Shown here piece by piece: positions 13,420-26,229 of a stretch of DNA of 64,000 bases (position 1 is its first letter; the number at the start of each line of letters is the position of its first letter). Origin of the DNA: Laguncularia racemosa (taxonomy: Eukaryota; Streptophyta; Magnoliopsida; Myrtales; Combretaceae). A program made the position numbers and the translations under genes. The notes under the pieces are model-generated. The model saw nothing but the letters and a program-made list of their open reading frames with translations, searched no databases and had not been told where the DNA came from. The stretch covers positions 1,938,001 through 2,002,000 of the forward strand of contig JBBMOL010000119.1 in assembly GCA_037954665.1 (NCBI GenBank), written 5' to 3'.

Positions 13420-13840
13420 CTTTTACACTAACCATAGTGCAGGTAACTTCAATAAATGGGCCAAAAAGCATCTAAAAATGTAATTTCGTGAGTGTCAAAA
13501 GTATTTTTAAGTGGTTACAGGGATAAAAGTTGATGTCATTACTTATTTAGGAGACCTAGATATGCAACAACGGACTCGGACATTGGACATATGACGAGAG
13601 AGTTTAGTTTGAATAGGTGCAGACGAGCATGACTGAAAGCTACAATGGTTGCGTGAAAGACACAACGAAGCCGATTGCGATTGCACTGGTTAAGAAGAGC
13701 CTTCGCAATGTTAATGATTTTTCAATAACAAATAACTACGTGTCTGAAAGGTTGGTTAACAATGATGCATTAACTAAGTACGCAATTGATACATTTACTT
13801 AATGGTGGAAAGCAACAAGTGGTTGTCATGTCATGACTTT
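13420..13840 (+). pseudogene. Mutator-like (MULE) transposase fragment
   Basis: The 61-residue frame at 13617-13802 contains TESYNGCVKDTTKPIAIALVKK. This resembles the conserved MULE transposase segment in which an N/T-x-S/T-E-S/C-x-N-G core is followed by a Lys and a P-I-x-x-L-V-x motif. Upstream sequence around 13440-13610 (ATAAATGGGCCAAAAAGCATC and a following ACGAGAGAGTTTAG) may be part of the same gene but has stops. The fragment is far too short to be active, and no Mutator terminal inverted repeats were found. Chance similarity is possible. Confidence 0.4.
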
Positions 13841-14756
13841 TAGCCTTAAATAAAATTTTCTTATTACCATATATTTCCAAAACAAGTGTTATATATATAT
13901 ATATAAGAAATGCATCTTAATAATTGATCATAAATTGAATACAAATTTAGTTGATTAAGAGTTCAATTAGTTGTACTAGCACTTAATGCAATAATTAATC
14001 TTTTAATGTCATTTGATTCAATTGATTGATATATCATTTGGGTTAATCAAACTTAAAATACCCCATCAAATAATTTAAATTGCAACCTTAGTTTACATAC
14101 TCCTTAGATTCCCTTCACATATTAAGTCAAATTGTATTCCAATACCAACAAATAGTGATGTCACTTGGATGGTTCTAGAATCCCAACCTGACTCGATACC
14201 TTATGAGAAATCCCAAAATCATCTCAAAACCCTATAAGGCTTTTGCCCTATTACCAAAATCCATGATCGTAAGGTTTTTTCAAACTCATTTAAAATCCAT
14301 GCCCAACCCATTATGTGCTTGTCAATTGCTCTGTTTTTTCCCCTCCTTTTTATTTTGACTTCACAAAAACATTCATATCATACGTTTAAAAAGCACAACC
14401 AATTTCCAAGTCCAACCAACGTGTTGAGACAAGAGAGAGCTGAGAGCTTGTGTTGTTTGCTGCGTGGGTCACCGGATTCTGACTACAAGAGAGAGATGAT
14501 TGTAAGAGACGGATGATGTAACTAACTTAGAGACTTAGAGAGATGAGAGACATAAAGTGATTATTGACTTATTAGAAATAACTCTCCTATCTCATAAACT
14601 ATTTTAAACTAAAGATAAATTAAATTACTAATATTATTGAGATAGTTCTTTTTTTGCTTATTCTTAAGCGTGGTGTCGAGACCTATTGAACAACTTCACA
14701 TTTATATACATTGAATCCATTTGTTTATGATTTTATTTATGAAACAACTCGTACAC

Positions 14757-14951
14757 AGTTTATGGACAAAAATTTGTTGCGTCAAAAATATTGTAATTAT
14801 ATTGTATTAACCTGTTAAAATATGCTATATTGCATGCAATCTTTTACAATCAATTTTCCATTTTTTTTTTTACATATCTTTATTCTTAAATTAAATTTTA
14901 CACAATATAATTATAACATTATTGAAACAGTAAATTTTCGTCCACGGTTTA
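14757..14951. mobile_element. Small inverted-repeat element (MITE candidate)
   Basis: Left arm 14757-14807 and right arm about 14898-14951 are imperfect inverted repeats of about 50 bp. They share TGGAC(A/G)AAAATTT near the ends and TAATTATATTGT at the inner edge. The non-complementary loop is about 90 bp. No certain target duplication was identified, so the superfamily is open. Confidence 0.5.
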
Positions 14952-14955
14952 TCAA

Positions 14956-16020
14956 TTCATGGATTTATTCATATTTTGAATTAATTCGTTCACGTATCTA
15001 ATAGTTTTACTCATATTTTATTTCAAATAAAATAAAATTGTTTGAAGCTCAATTAATATATATGTGTGCAAAATACTATATATATATATCAAACCATTGA
15101 AACCATTAATTTTTAAGATATTCTTTTGCTTATACTTATTATGGAAAAACTATACAATGATTTAAAACTCATTGCACTAATGTCGGAAAATAATTACAGT
15201 TCCACAGAATCAAAATGAAAAAAAAGAAGAAAAAGAAGAAGTAAATTCAAGCTAATTATAAGCTCGAATAAAATACTAAAATGTGTTATTTTCTTTTTGT
15301 CCAAACGCAATATGAATAATTGAAAAAGAAAATGAGAAAAGAATATATTTAATTTTCAAAGTTTGTCGTCTTTTTTTTTACTTAAATATTTTTTTTATTT
15401 GAGTTCTTATTTTTGAAAAAACATACAAACGAATCATTGTTAATATATCATTAGTTTTTTCATTAGTGTTAACATTATCACTTTCTCATTTATCAATGTA
15501 ATTTTATTAAATAAATAATATAAAAAATATTTAAAAATAGATAAAATAATTAAAAAAGTAAAAATATGGAAAATAATAAAAAAAGATAAAAAAGATAAAA
15601 TAGAAAAAAAATTAAAATAAAAAATAATTCCACCTACCAAGGTTAGGAGATGGTTGAATTTTTTTTATTAAATTAATATATATTTTATATTAAAAATTAA
15701 ATTATATATATACATATACACACATATAAATTATTAAGTTAAATAATAATGCATTTTTTTTTTTCTTACTTATTTTCCTATTTCTTTATTATTTTTTAGA
15801 TTATTTCTAATTTTTTATTACTTTATTTATTTAATGAAATTATTTGGACGAATGAAAAGACGGTGCGTTTTAATATTAATAGATAAATTAACGGTACAGT
15901 AATAAATGATTAGCTTATACGTTTTTATAAATGGTAAAGATTGAATTAGGAAAAAAAAAAAGATAATGCTTAAGTTTAAAATGGACGAGGATGCATAGGG
16001 ACCACTATTCTATTATATCA
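14956..16020. other. Very AT-rich spacer upstream of VAMP727
   Basis: It consists of poly(A), poly(T) and TATA runs, for example 15640-15760. Minus-strand frames here (such as 15440-15640) are low-complexity Ile/Phe/Leu/Lys strings and not genes. The VAMP727 promoter should lie in the last few hundred bases, but no clear TATA box can be singled out. Confidence 0.4.
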
Positions 16021-16029
16021 TTAGCAAAC

Positions 16030-17490
16030 AAGTAAAAGTAAGTTCCCTTCGGGTTCCATCTCCAGCATCAGCCCGTCGCTGTAACTTGGTGGTCGTCGAC
16101 GCAAACGCACGCTATCTCTCTCCTTCTTCTGGTTCGTTCCTCTCTCTACCTCCATATCCTCTCTCTCTCTCCTGTTTGTTGATGATTTCAGTAAGTATAG
16201 CAGTTCCTCACACTATGATTATTTATTAAGCCCTAGTTCGTTATCTGCTAAATCTTTCTTAGCATGATCCGTTTCCTTTAATAATGTCAAATAGCATGCA
16301 TGACTTTATTTTCTTTTTCTAATTTCGATCTGAATTGGTTATGAATCCTTCGCGATTGACCTTTTTCTGTATTATTTATCGCACCTGTTGGGTTTAGTTG
16401 GATTTCAAGCAGTTTGAAATTTGAAAAAAAAAAAAAAAAAGCGTCTTGACCTGTAAATATATGAGTCTATGGTTCTTGAGACGTCAGTGTAAGTGTTCAA
16501 TGAGCTAGAAATTGTTTTAAGCTATTATATTTCTTCAGCTTATTTGAATCTTAATGTTCTGAATTCATATCTTTTGGGCAATTTTTTGGTGTGCTTGGAT
16601 CGGTTACTTTGCTGTCTTATTGTTGCCCAGCACAAACTTTGCGCTTATCTGATTTATATAAAATACTAATAGGTGTGTTAGTTCCATGGAAAAAGTTTTT
16701 GGGACTTTTTTCAACATTTATTATGATAGAAAATCTTTAGAGTTTTCAAATAGTAGTCTAGCAGAGTTAAGAGGTTGCGGTTACTTATATCTTTAAGTGG
16801 CAAGTGATCATTGGAAACGAACAGCTGATGCTAGTGGTGGTGGTTAATGGTCATGAAAATGTGATGCAAAATTAAGAAAATGATTTCCATTTTTGAAGAA
16901 AAAATTATTTTACTCATTGTCCATCATTAATTTTTGTGGTTGTTATTTACCTACAAAGAAAAACGAAGAGAAATTCCTGGTAGTGGTTAACAGTCACTAT
17001 TGAAGGCTAGATGCTATCGCCACTTATTGGTAGCAATTGGCGTCTTCAAACTTTTGAGATTTTTACGATAATATTTGACCATTGAGACATAATAACTATG
17101 ACAAATGTCAATAAAGTCCTAAAAACATTTCTCATGAAACAGTTACACCCTAGGATATAGATTAGAGGGTCGATGGAGTAACTTTTTAAAAAGATGTAAA
17201 TAAGGTCTATGCAAATAATAAAAAAGATGGTTGCAGCTTAAAAGAAGAAAGATAGTGAACTTATGGGAGCTGGTTTTATGATTGACAAATAAAGGTTTTC
17301 TATTATTTTGACCTAATGGAAGTAATTGATACTGGTTTTCAATTTGTTTTTGAATGGAAAGTCTGAAAGTTGTTGATATAGTTGACTGTAATTTCATTTT
17401 TGCAGGCTTTGACTGGGACGGTAAACCCTTTTGTGGCAAACCTGTTGAAACTTCTTTTACATTCTTGGTTGCAACAGTTTTAACCAAGAA
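16030..17490 (+). other. VAMP727 5' UTR exons and leader intron
   Basis: A CT-rich segment at 16040-16189 looks like a transcribed 5' UTR and ends with a good donor (ca|gtaagt at 16190). The acceptor tttttgcag ends at 17405, leaving 85 bp of 5' UTR before the ATG at 17491. A first intron of about 1.2 kb in the 5' UTR is common in plant SNARE genes. Exact transcription start and exon 1 edges need cDNA. Confidence 0.5.
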
Positions 17491-19941
17491 ATGAGTCAGA
17501 GAGGCTTAATTTATTGTTTTGTCGCAAAAGGAAATGTTGTTCTGGCAGAGCACACACCATATACCGGGAATTTCAGTACCATTGCTGTTCAGTGCTTGCA
17601 GAAGCTGCCTTCCACTAGTAGCAAGTACACATACTCATGTGATGGATACACATTTAATTTCCTAACAGACAATGGGTTTGGTAGGGTCCCGCAACTGCCA
17701 CAATCAAATGACATGGCTCTCTACTGGAATTTTCACTGTTAGGCATTAGTTATGTAATCCTTTTTATTTGGATGCAGTTTTTCTTGTTGTTGCGGATGAA
17801 TTGGCCGGAAGGAGTGTACCCTTTGTATTCCTTGATCGAGTGAAGGATGATTTTAAACAGCGCTATGGTGCAAGTATTGCTAACCAGAGTCAGCACCCAC
17901 TTGCTGACGATGACGATGATGATGATTTGTTTGAAGACCGATTTAGCATTGCATACAACCTTGATAGGGAATTTGGGTGAGCATTACTCCTTTTTTAAAG
18001 ATTTGCTTCTCAATTCTATTTCCAACTATAAAGTTAATGGCCCAATTTTTCTCAGGCCGAGACTTAAGGAGCATATGCAGTACTGCATGAGCCATCCAGA
18101 GGAAATGAGTAAGTTATCAAAATTAAAGGCTCAAATAACAGAGGTCAAGGGGATTATGATGGACAACATTGAAAAGGTACTTCGTGCATACCTATTACTG
18201 TTTAGCTAGAGATAAAATTGTAGTAGTCCTGCAATTAGATCTTTAAAGTAATGGTGGAAATGTGTTACTTCTCTTGTTAAGGAAAGATGTTTTTATCGTT
18301 TCTGGAACATCACTGCATTGACAAAGCTAAGATTTTATAGTTGGTTGAATTTTCTCTTCTTGTATAACTTTATTCAGTCTCCTTCTGTCTTATGTAGTAA
18401 TTTGAACTTGGGTGAAGTTTCTGTTTGAGAGCTAGATAAACAAAGTTTTGTCTATTGTATGATTAGTTTGGAAAGTATGATCATGCACTGATATGTAAAA
18501 TAAATTTCTGTGTCGTATGATCAGTGTGGAAAAGTCTGCCAGTGTACTGATTTGTAAATTATCTATGTTGCGCACCATAAAATTATTGCCCATGCATCAT
18601 ATATTGATATTCTCTTCTACCCATTATATTGATTGTCATTCAATAGCTTTACTAAACTTAGAGCTGTAGAAATCTTTATCTTTGATGAAATCTTAAATAA
18701 TTGAAAGAGAATAGCTTTTCATTTCAATTATCCAAAAAAAAAATAGCTTTCATTTCTGGACATTCCAATTTTATCAGATGCCTCTGAAGAGACATCCAAA
18801 AAAAAAAAAAAGAGAAGAAAAACTTCCATTTTTGGATTTTACTGTCCCATCCCAATATACTCCAGCTAAATTCCTAAGAATTGCGTTACCTTATATGTGG
18901 ACCTGGAAAGAATCAGCTAATACAGCTTATATCTACAAGCTGAATCCTACCATACTTGGGAGTTATGTGCCCATTATTTTTGGCAATGGATTAGAATTCG
19001 CGTTAAATTTTATAGCAGTAGGGCCTCTTGTGTGCTGGCCTCAATTCCTATCCTTCTAAGTAACATGTTGATAGCTGCTTGTTTGTTTCAAGTTTTACTC
19101 TATTGGGATGAGTATTGAGTGCTTTGCTTGATACCTGCCTTATCTTGGAATTTAGGTCGGCAAAGGTGCATTAATGCTGTTTGGTTTTATTTATCTGTAT
19201 GTGTATCTGAATTCAATGTTCAAAATTCAGTGTGTATGAAATTCAGAGGGGAGAGAAATGCTATAGAGTGAATATAGATGCTTATATTCAGGTCTGTTGC
19301 AAGGATTCGAGGCAGATCCAAACCTCTGCATCTATGGAGCTGCTGTTGCTATGGGTCATATGCGTTACAAATCTAGCTAGGAAATGTGCTTAAACTGGAG
19401 TGCCTATATAGCACATGCTATTGCTAGAACATATTTTTCTAACCACCTTTTAGCTATCTATATTTGGTTGCCAAAAGTTTTTCCTTCTACTATTAAGTTT
19501 GCACAAGGCAAGTGGCTGTGGATAAATGTTTTGATGTGCACAGATTGCATTTGTGAATGATGATGGTTTAATAGATATTAAAACGACTTTCATATTGTAC
19601 AGCTCTCAGTATATGGTGTTGTCTTTTTAGTGGATTTTGGTGTATTGTAGGTTTTGGATCGTGGGGAGAAAATTGAACTTCTAGTTGATAAGACAGATAA
19701 TCTACAGTTCCAGGTATATTCTATATCTTATATGTAGAAATTAATTAATTCTTGCTTGGAGGAGTTTTGTGTTAGGTGGGCATTGTGTTGTGATCAGGCT
19801 GACAGCTTCCATAGGCAAGGCAGGCAACTGCGTAGAAGAATGTGGCTGCAGAATCTTCGGATGAAGCTGATTGTTGGTGGAGCAATTCTTATTATTGTCA
19901 TCTTGATGTGGCTCTTCATCTGTGGAGGTTTCAGGTGTTGA
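17491..19941 (+). CDS. VAMP727: R-SNARE VAMP727-type longin protein
   Basis: This vesicle R-SNARE acts in fusion at endosomes and the vacuole; in Arabidopsis VAMP727 pairs with SYP22, VTI11 and SYP51. Exons are 17491-17680, 17778-17976, 18056-18176, 19651-19713 and 19798-19941. All junctions are GT-AG and the frame is continuous for 238 residues, against about 240 in Arabidopsis from memory. Domains: longin domain 1 to about 140 starting MSQRGLIYCFVAKG, the acidic insert (ADDDDDDDLFEDRF, about 99-112) that distinguishes VAMP727 from other VAMP72 members, a SNARE motif (about 145-205, with LDRGEKIELLVDKT around the central Arg), and one C-terminal membrane anchor (about 212-233) followed by a short lumenal end. 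The last intron but one is the longest, 18177-19650. The start is supported by the conserved N-terminus. Confidence 0.95.
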
Positions 19942-22180
19942 TTGGTGTAAGTTGAGTACAATCTAGAATAACTCACTGGTGCTTCTTTACTTGTACATAT
20001 ACCGTGCTTCTTTTTCATGTATATGGAGATTTTATGGGATCCATCAAAGTATATCACTCTGTCTCTGAAGAATATACCTACTTTTATCTTTGTAACTTCA
20101 TTCTGTTGCTGCCTTCATATTTATTCACTGCCTCTGGAGAATGACCTATTAATACTTATGTAACTTCACCTTTTTTATTATTATTTTCTTTTTTGGTATC
20201 CTGCCTTCATATGTATTTTGAGTGCTGCACCATGTCATTATATATGAATTTTGTGTATAAGGAAAGGGTTATGAGTTGTAAATATATTGCTTTGTTCTAT
20301 ATTCTATCACAAGATGAATAAAATGGGTGCTCGGGGAGGCAATGCAACACCATGTGGTGCCAATAAATGACCATAGGTCCGAAATGCATGTTTCCGAGTC
20401 CCTTTATTATGATTCCAAACTTCAAGGCATTGTTTGATTTGCAAGAATAGTTGCAGACAGGCATGAGGAAATGGAACATCAATGGACAAGCAAAGAACTA
20501 CAGTAGTGGAGTGCCATATTTATCATTCATGTGGAAGAAGGCTGTCAATCGATATTAAGTTGTCACGACATTTTTTCTCAACTTCAGTATGCTTAATTTT
20601 CATATGGGGTTCGATTCTACTGTCAGGTTGCCCGGAGCTCATCCTGAAATCGTCCCTGAATTGATAAATTCTGATAGATCTAGTGTACGAATATATCATA
20701 TGAATTTCAGGGTGCGATTCCATACGGCAGACAGATGAAACTGATGGCTATATCCAATCAATAACTTGAAGTATGCTGTTACTTTTAAGCATCCGAGCCA
20801 CTAGAATTAGGCCCATTTTGCAGCTGCTGCTTTTTCTGATTTGGGTTTGCTTATACAATTAAATCTAGTGTAAGATGGATTTTTCTAATGTGGCTTACTC
20901 TACACACAGTTTGCTTTAGAATACGCATTATGGTCCAAAGGAACTTAAAAACGTCAAAGCCACGCATCTTGTGTCACGGCAATGAAGGGGTCGCTTTCCG
21001 AGTAACCTGATCTCATAGAGGCCTGAAAGAGAAGCCCCTAGTTTCTCTTCACCCAGACGAGCCTCCATTATCCACGAACGAGACGCAGTTCTAACTTTTA
21101 TCTACAATGCAATGGATAAGATCTTCTCATCCTATCCTGTTGTCGGGTAGTGGTTTGACCAAAATGTTTCTCTTAGTATATATCTATCTAATATTTAAGT
21201 CAATTTGAACTTTGGCTATCAGTTTCATGTTGTTCCCGTCTCGTAAATGATAAGAATCTCTTGCTTAATAGCTGACTGATTCGGTTTGGATCAAGAACTT
21301 AATCCCGTTGTTTTTGTAGGTTATTAATTTTCAAGTTAGTTAATATGAGGGGTCTAACGGAGGAGGAAAAAGCAGCTTTCTACATCTTTTGATTCGTTCT
21401 TTATTATACATGGAAAATTACAGATTTTTACCATAAAAGATGGGTCTATATGTTATCTTTTCTTAAATGTTATAGATTTAATTGGATATATATCTGTTCC
21501 AAAATTTAACCCATTTTGTCAAAAAAAAAATTCCCAATAATGGAGCAAAAAGAAGCGAAGTGATACAATCTCAAATCGAATTTGGATTTGGAAAGTGAAA
21601 AGTAAAAGCTGAACTAGATCTTCTTTGCTTCAGCTAAATTTGAAATGATTATTAGGCAATTTAAAACCTGTTAAGATTAGTCTCCTTATTCTTTAAAATA
21701 CATCTTAGCTCGAATAAAAATATAAACATATATATATAATGAAGCCATAGTTCAGTTTTGAATTAATTAGAACAGCAAAGCAAATTGAATGAAATACTTC
21801 TAAATTCTAATCCGGCAGTCGACACGAGTACAATGAAATTAAATTTGGGCAAATATTGAATAGAAAATCGTAATAGTAATTTTAGATTATGTTAATAGGA
21901 AATTGAAAATATTGATTAGAATCAAGTCTTTTATAATTTAGCAATTGGTATCTTTTAGTAAAATGGTCTGGATTTAATTCTTTTGATTTTATAATAACCC
22001 CAAAAAAGTATTTATTAGGGATTAGAATAAGAAACTTTTTAGTTTTATATATTAATTATATACTTTGTATATATATTAATTATATACTTTGTGTATATAT
22101 ATATAATATATAATAACCTTATCTAAAGACTAGGGCAAATTGTGTTTGCTGACCCTAGACACGGACACAGACTCGAACGT
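19942..22180. other. VAMP727 3' region and spacer
   Basis: The 3' UTR probably runs some hundred bases past 19941. At about 20062-20095 and 20130-20165 a phrase (gcctctggagaat or tctctgaagaata, later ttgtaacttca) occurs twice, an imperfect direct repeat of about 70 bp period. The stretch 20300-21130 has higher GC than usual for a spacer and no convincing ORF. 21420-22140 is AT-rich, with a short tandem duplication of TTAATTATATACTTTG around 22054-22095. Confidence 0.4.
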
Positions 22181-22185
22181 CATTC

Positions 22186-22239
22186 CACGTGTGACACAAT
22201 CCCTAAGCTACCCGACTTGGTCTCCTCTATATATAAACG
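22186..22239 (+). promoter_or_regulatory. IF1 promoter: G-box and TATA box
   Basis: A perfect CACGTG G-box lies at 22186-22191 (context ccacgtgt). A TATA box CTATATATAAAC lies about 40 bp downstream at 22228-22239. The spacing to the ATG at 22337 leaves a 5' UTR of about 65-75 bp. G-boxes bind bZIP and bHLH factors and are often light or ABA responsive; that role here is inference. Confidence 0.6.
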
Positions 22240-22336
22240 CGAAACGCCGATCAATCTCAAAGCTTCCGTAAAGGCAAGCGATACAATCATATCACATAGA
22301 AAAAGGTATAAGAGAAGGGCCTGGATTTTGGAGAAA

Positions 22337-25336
22337 ATGATGAGCATGAGATCCACAGTGAGAGTGGGAGGGGGGAGTTTGACTCGGTTCATGGACTCAA
22401 CTCGGGGCGCCACTCGCTTCTTTAGCGACAAAAGCAGAGTTCTCAGTGAAGAAGAACGTGCTGCTGAGAGCGTATACATCCAGGTCTCCCTTTTCCTTCC
22501 CGATTCAAGTAGTATGGCTTTAGTCGCTAAATCTTGCAACTCTTGGGTACTGGCAAAGATTCGGTTTACGCATATTTTCAAAACTTAAACTCAATTTGAT
22601 CCTTGATTGACCAATATTTGTGATTATCCTTATTTGACACTGTTTTCCCCATGATTATATGCAATCGACTGTGCTGTAAACCACCCAAACCCCCGGTTAT
22701 TTGTCCGGTTTCTGATTGCTATATACATATTTTTGAAAAGTTATGGGAGGTGAAGCGGGTGTCCGTGTATCTGCTCCTGACCAATAACAAAATTGGATAG
22801 TAATCTGTTGTATTTTCTGCTAAAATTGCATTAAAGAATTGCAGGAAAAGTAATATTTTCCACCGGCCATCTTAGGTTTTAATGATTATGTATTTCGATC
22901 AGTTCGATTATTGTTCTCAGTGTAGTAATTAGTGTTTTGGGATGCATTGAAACTTTCAGTTCTTTCCATTTCTTGTCAATCACATATTGTCAAGGACAGT
23001 GAATGCTTCATACAGGCCCTCCTTTTCTGAACCGTATCATAGTGTGTAACTGGTGGGACTACAATATAGCACAGTACTTTCACTTCAACATTGAAATAAG
23101 AACTCGTCATGCAGCGAGGGTAGATGTTTATTGGGACTTCCAATAATCGACTAAAAATTAACCAAAAAAAAAAAATGAAAGAAAGAAATAGGATCAGATA
23201 AAGATTTGATTTCTATGAGTTGAAACGGACATAATTCACTTAAGCGTTCTACGTAATAAATAGGAAAAGATCGTGTAAGGTAGTATTCACTACCTAGGAC
23301 CTTTTAAACATGGGCCTTTTGTCCTTATTACACTCTCTCTTGCCAGTTCTCGAGTCATCTCTTGATTGGGCTCTGCTAACCCTTTGCTTTGGTTATTGAT
23401 TGTGTAGAAAATGGAGAGGGAGAAGATGGAGAAAATGAAGAAAAAAGCTGAAAAAGAAAAGGCCGAGGGAGAAAAGCAGGGTGGTGAAAAGGTAAGGATA
23501 ACATATTTATTATCTTTCTCGCATTATGTGCTTCTCTTTCATATATGGGTTCCATGTATTTCTGGTTTGGTTTCATTGTTTCACTATTGATGGTCTTTTG
23601 ATTCGTTCAATCCTTGATTGTTAAATACTATGTTTAGCATCATAAGAGGACTTGAAAATATTATCACTTGGTTAGCATTTAGTCTGCATAGTTTCGTTAG
23701 ACCGGACTAACAAAATATCTATTATCATGTTTAGTTGACAAATGAGTATGATACCGAACAAAAAACTAATTCGATGGTATAAAATTCTTGTCACATGACA
23801 AACAAAAATTGTCTAGAAATCCTGTATAATAATTATTTTCTAAAAAGGTACAAATCAAATGCGATACAAGAGATTACGCTATGCTGCACTGGTAATTAAA
23901 TGCTGCTTGGTGTGTATAGACAAATTAGAAGGAAATAATTGTTGGAATACTTCTATTCATTTGTTCCTAGATGCTGCTGCTTCTTCTTCTTCTTCTTCTT
24001 CCCTCATAGCGATTATATGAGACCCCAAAAAACAGATCTTTCAGGAAATCTTTTTGCTCATTTTGACTGTGCATCTTAAAAAGAGATGTCAATCCTGGCC
24101 CATGACAGTGTTGGCCTGGATAATATATTTTAGTATCCTGCAAGAGATCATGTGGATGAGTTTTAAGTGTGCATGTCTGTTGATCCATTCCCAACATAAA
24201 ATGGTTGCATAGGCTTGATTTGATACATCCTTTTGAACCAATGGAATGAAATTTTAAGGAGAGACTCTTAAATCAGTGCATATAAAACCTAAGGTGGATT
24301 TTGTTTATATGAGGGCATTCTAAGTTGAAGTTGTCTACAATAACAATTTGTTGCTCATTGGGACAGAAATGCCACTATCCGCAGGCAGTAAAGACGTCTC
24401 CTAGTAGCTTATTTTTTAACTGCTCAGGTTCAACTAAATGTCTTTCTTCGTGTAAATTTAAAGACTCCATGCCTGCTAAGTTAATTATGGTGTACATAGA
24501 CTTGATTGGTAGTTGCAGGGATGGGGAATACCACATTAAACTGCAGTAATATGTAATGTTAAAGAGTTATCACACATAAATATGCTTATTGCTGGCACAA
24601 GAAAAAGGGTGATTGCGCTGGAAATGCTGGATTACATGTCAAAGTGCAAAAGATTACTGGAAGTCTCAGTTCTTTTATCCTATTCTTTTAAAACGGGTTG
24701 CTTCTGGAGTTCCTATTGACGGTTTGAGATGGTGACTGCAATTTTTTGTCTGGTTTGATCAATTTAGTCACTAATGGTTAGATTAACACGTCTAAGTCAG
24801 TACTTATCCAAAAAAAAAAACACGTCTAAGTCAGTTTCCTTATAGGCTTTTCAGAGTTAGAAGCAATTTGTGCTGGCTTGTTGTAGCACGTATGACTGAT
24901 AGAATAAAGAGCGGACCGAATAGCTAAAATTTAAATATCAAAACGAAATAATTACAGAAATCATGTCTCAATACCAGAATCGAACTTCAGACTTTCAATT
25001 TCACTCCTGGGGGCGATAACATGCCATTCTATAAGGCTGTACTAACTTGCATAATTCTGAATACATAAGCATTGATTAAGCATGAAATGATGGTCATGTG
25101 CGCTCAACAGATAGCTGTAAGTTTTTCCTTTTTACACCTTTTGGCAATCAGTCGTTCAAGCTCCATCATAATGTATCCCTTTCTAGTGTCCGTTCCCATC
25201 AGATCAATGCATCTTGTGAAACTGAAAGTAAGTTTAGTTTAGCTTGGAACAATTCTTTCTTTGTTATTGCTTCCGGAGTATCTTATTCATTTCTCTTCCT
25301 TTTTTACAGAAACCTGAAGAAAGTCAAGCCGCCTGA
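22337..25336 (+). CDS. IF1: Mitochondrial F1F0-ATPase inhibitor IF1
   Basis: IF1 binds F1-ATPase in the matrix and blocks ATP hydrolysis when the proton gradient falls. Exons are 22337-22483, 23408-23491 and 25310-25336, giving 85 residues in one phase-0 frame. The N-terminal part (MMSMRSTVRVGGG to ATRFFS) is Arg/Ser/Thr-rich without acidic residues until Asp20, as expected of a mitochondrial presequence. The core VLSEEERAAESVYIQKMER matches the minimal inhibitory segment of the family. A charged Lys/Glu coiled coil (EKMEKMKKKAEKEKAEG) follows. The last exon codes only eight residues (KPEESQAA) and the stop. The frame is open upstream of the ATG without another ATG, but the TATA position favours 22337. 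Intron 2 (23492-25309) contains a TTC microsatellite at about 23975-24001. Confidence 0.88.
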
Positions 25337-26229
25337 AATGTCGCATCTGGCACTGCCACTGATGAAAACCGGTGTTGCTATTAACTCTCTAGAATAAATG
25401 TGACTTGGCTCCTGATAGGAGTTGTTTCTTGTACATTGTGGTGGTCTTGTTAATATCCTGAATTGTATGTTGCTTTTTGTGGTTTTGAACGTGTGGGAAA
25501 TGCAACTGTGACGGTCCATGAAGGAGGTCGCTTTCAGTTATCTTGAAAATTGTGTTGGTTTGTTGATAATGAATCAGATTCTATGAGGATTTCCGTTCTT
25601 TAATATTATTTTATTTTATTGACTTAAGGTACTTTTATGGGTATTTCTTTTTCTCTACTGTACGTTAAGTTAATCAAATAAAATAATGGTATTTACATTT
25701 CCATTCTTTGAACTTACAAAATAATAGATTGATAATTAAGAAGTTCCAAGAAATTGAACTATAGGATTGGATTTTAGGCGTTGGATTTCTATTAATGTAA
25801 AATAAACAAAGGTTAATGCATTCAATTCCTAGAACTGGCTTCCTTTAGTTTTGATTCTTGAAATATGTTTTTTATAATCAACTCCTTACAATTTGACTAA
25901 CAATCCGTTGATTGGTAATTTGTAAATAATGGAAATGGAATCCCATTATTTTGTTAGTTGTGTTAATTTATACTTTGGATTTTAAGTAAGAGAGAGAAAG
26001 AGAGGGGGAGGATAAGTTGTTGTAAATTCTTTCGAAGAGTTAAGCACTGCGTTGAGGGGATGACAATCACTACTTAAAGTGTGTACTTTAAATTTTACAT
26101 TTAAAAGTTTAAATTTATCAAATATAATTTTTATTTGTCAATTTTACTTGAAGATTGAAGTTATTAAATATTATACTACTTTAAATAGAAAATGTGATGT
26201 AATTATTAGTTAAAAAGTATGTTTATAGG
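25337..26229. other. IF1 3' UTR and spacer
   Basis: It begins with the IF1 3' UTR. The rest is AT-rich with no supported gene and a GAGAGAGAAAGAG purine tract near 25988-26010. It ends at the target site ATAGG (26225-26229) of the outer retrotransposon. Confidence 0.45.

Noticed and set aside
17143..17487. Minus-strand ORF of 114 residues
   Set aside because: It overlaps the VAMP727 5' UTR and leader intron on the other strand, is Lys/Leu/Ser-rich without a domain, and fits chance.
18778..19059. 93-residue + strand ORF
   Set aside because: It lies inside VAMP727 intron 4, has no family resemblance, and splicing of the gene is clear without it.
22142..22336. Upstream in-frame extension of IF1
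   Set aside because: It begins at GTG and spans the G-box and TATA box, so it is promoter and not coding.
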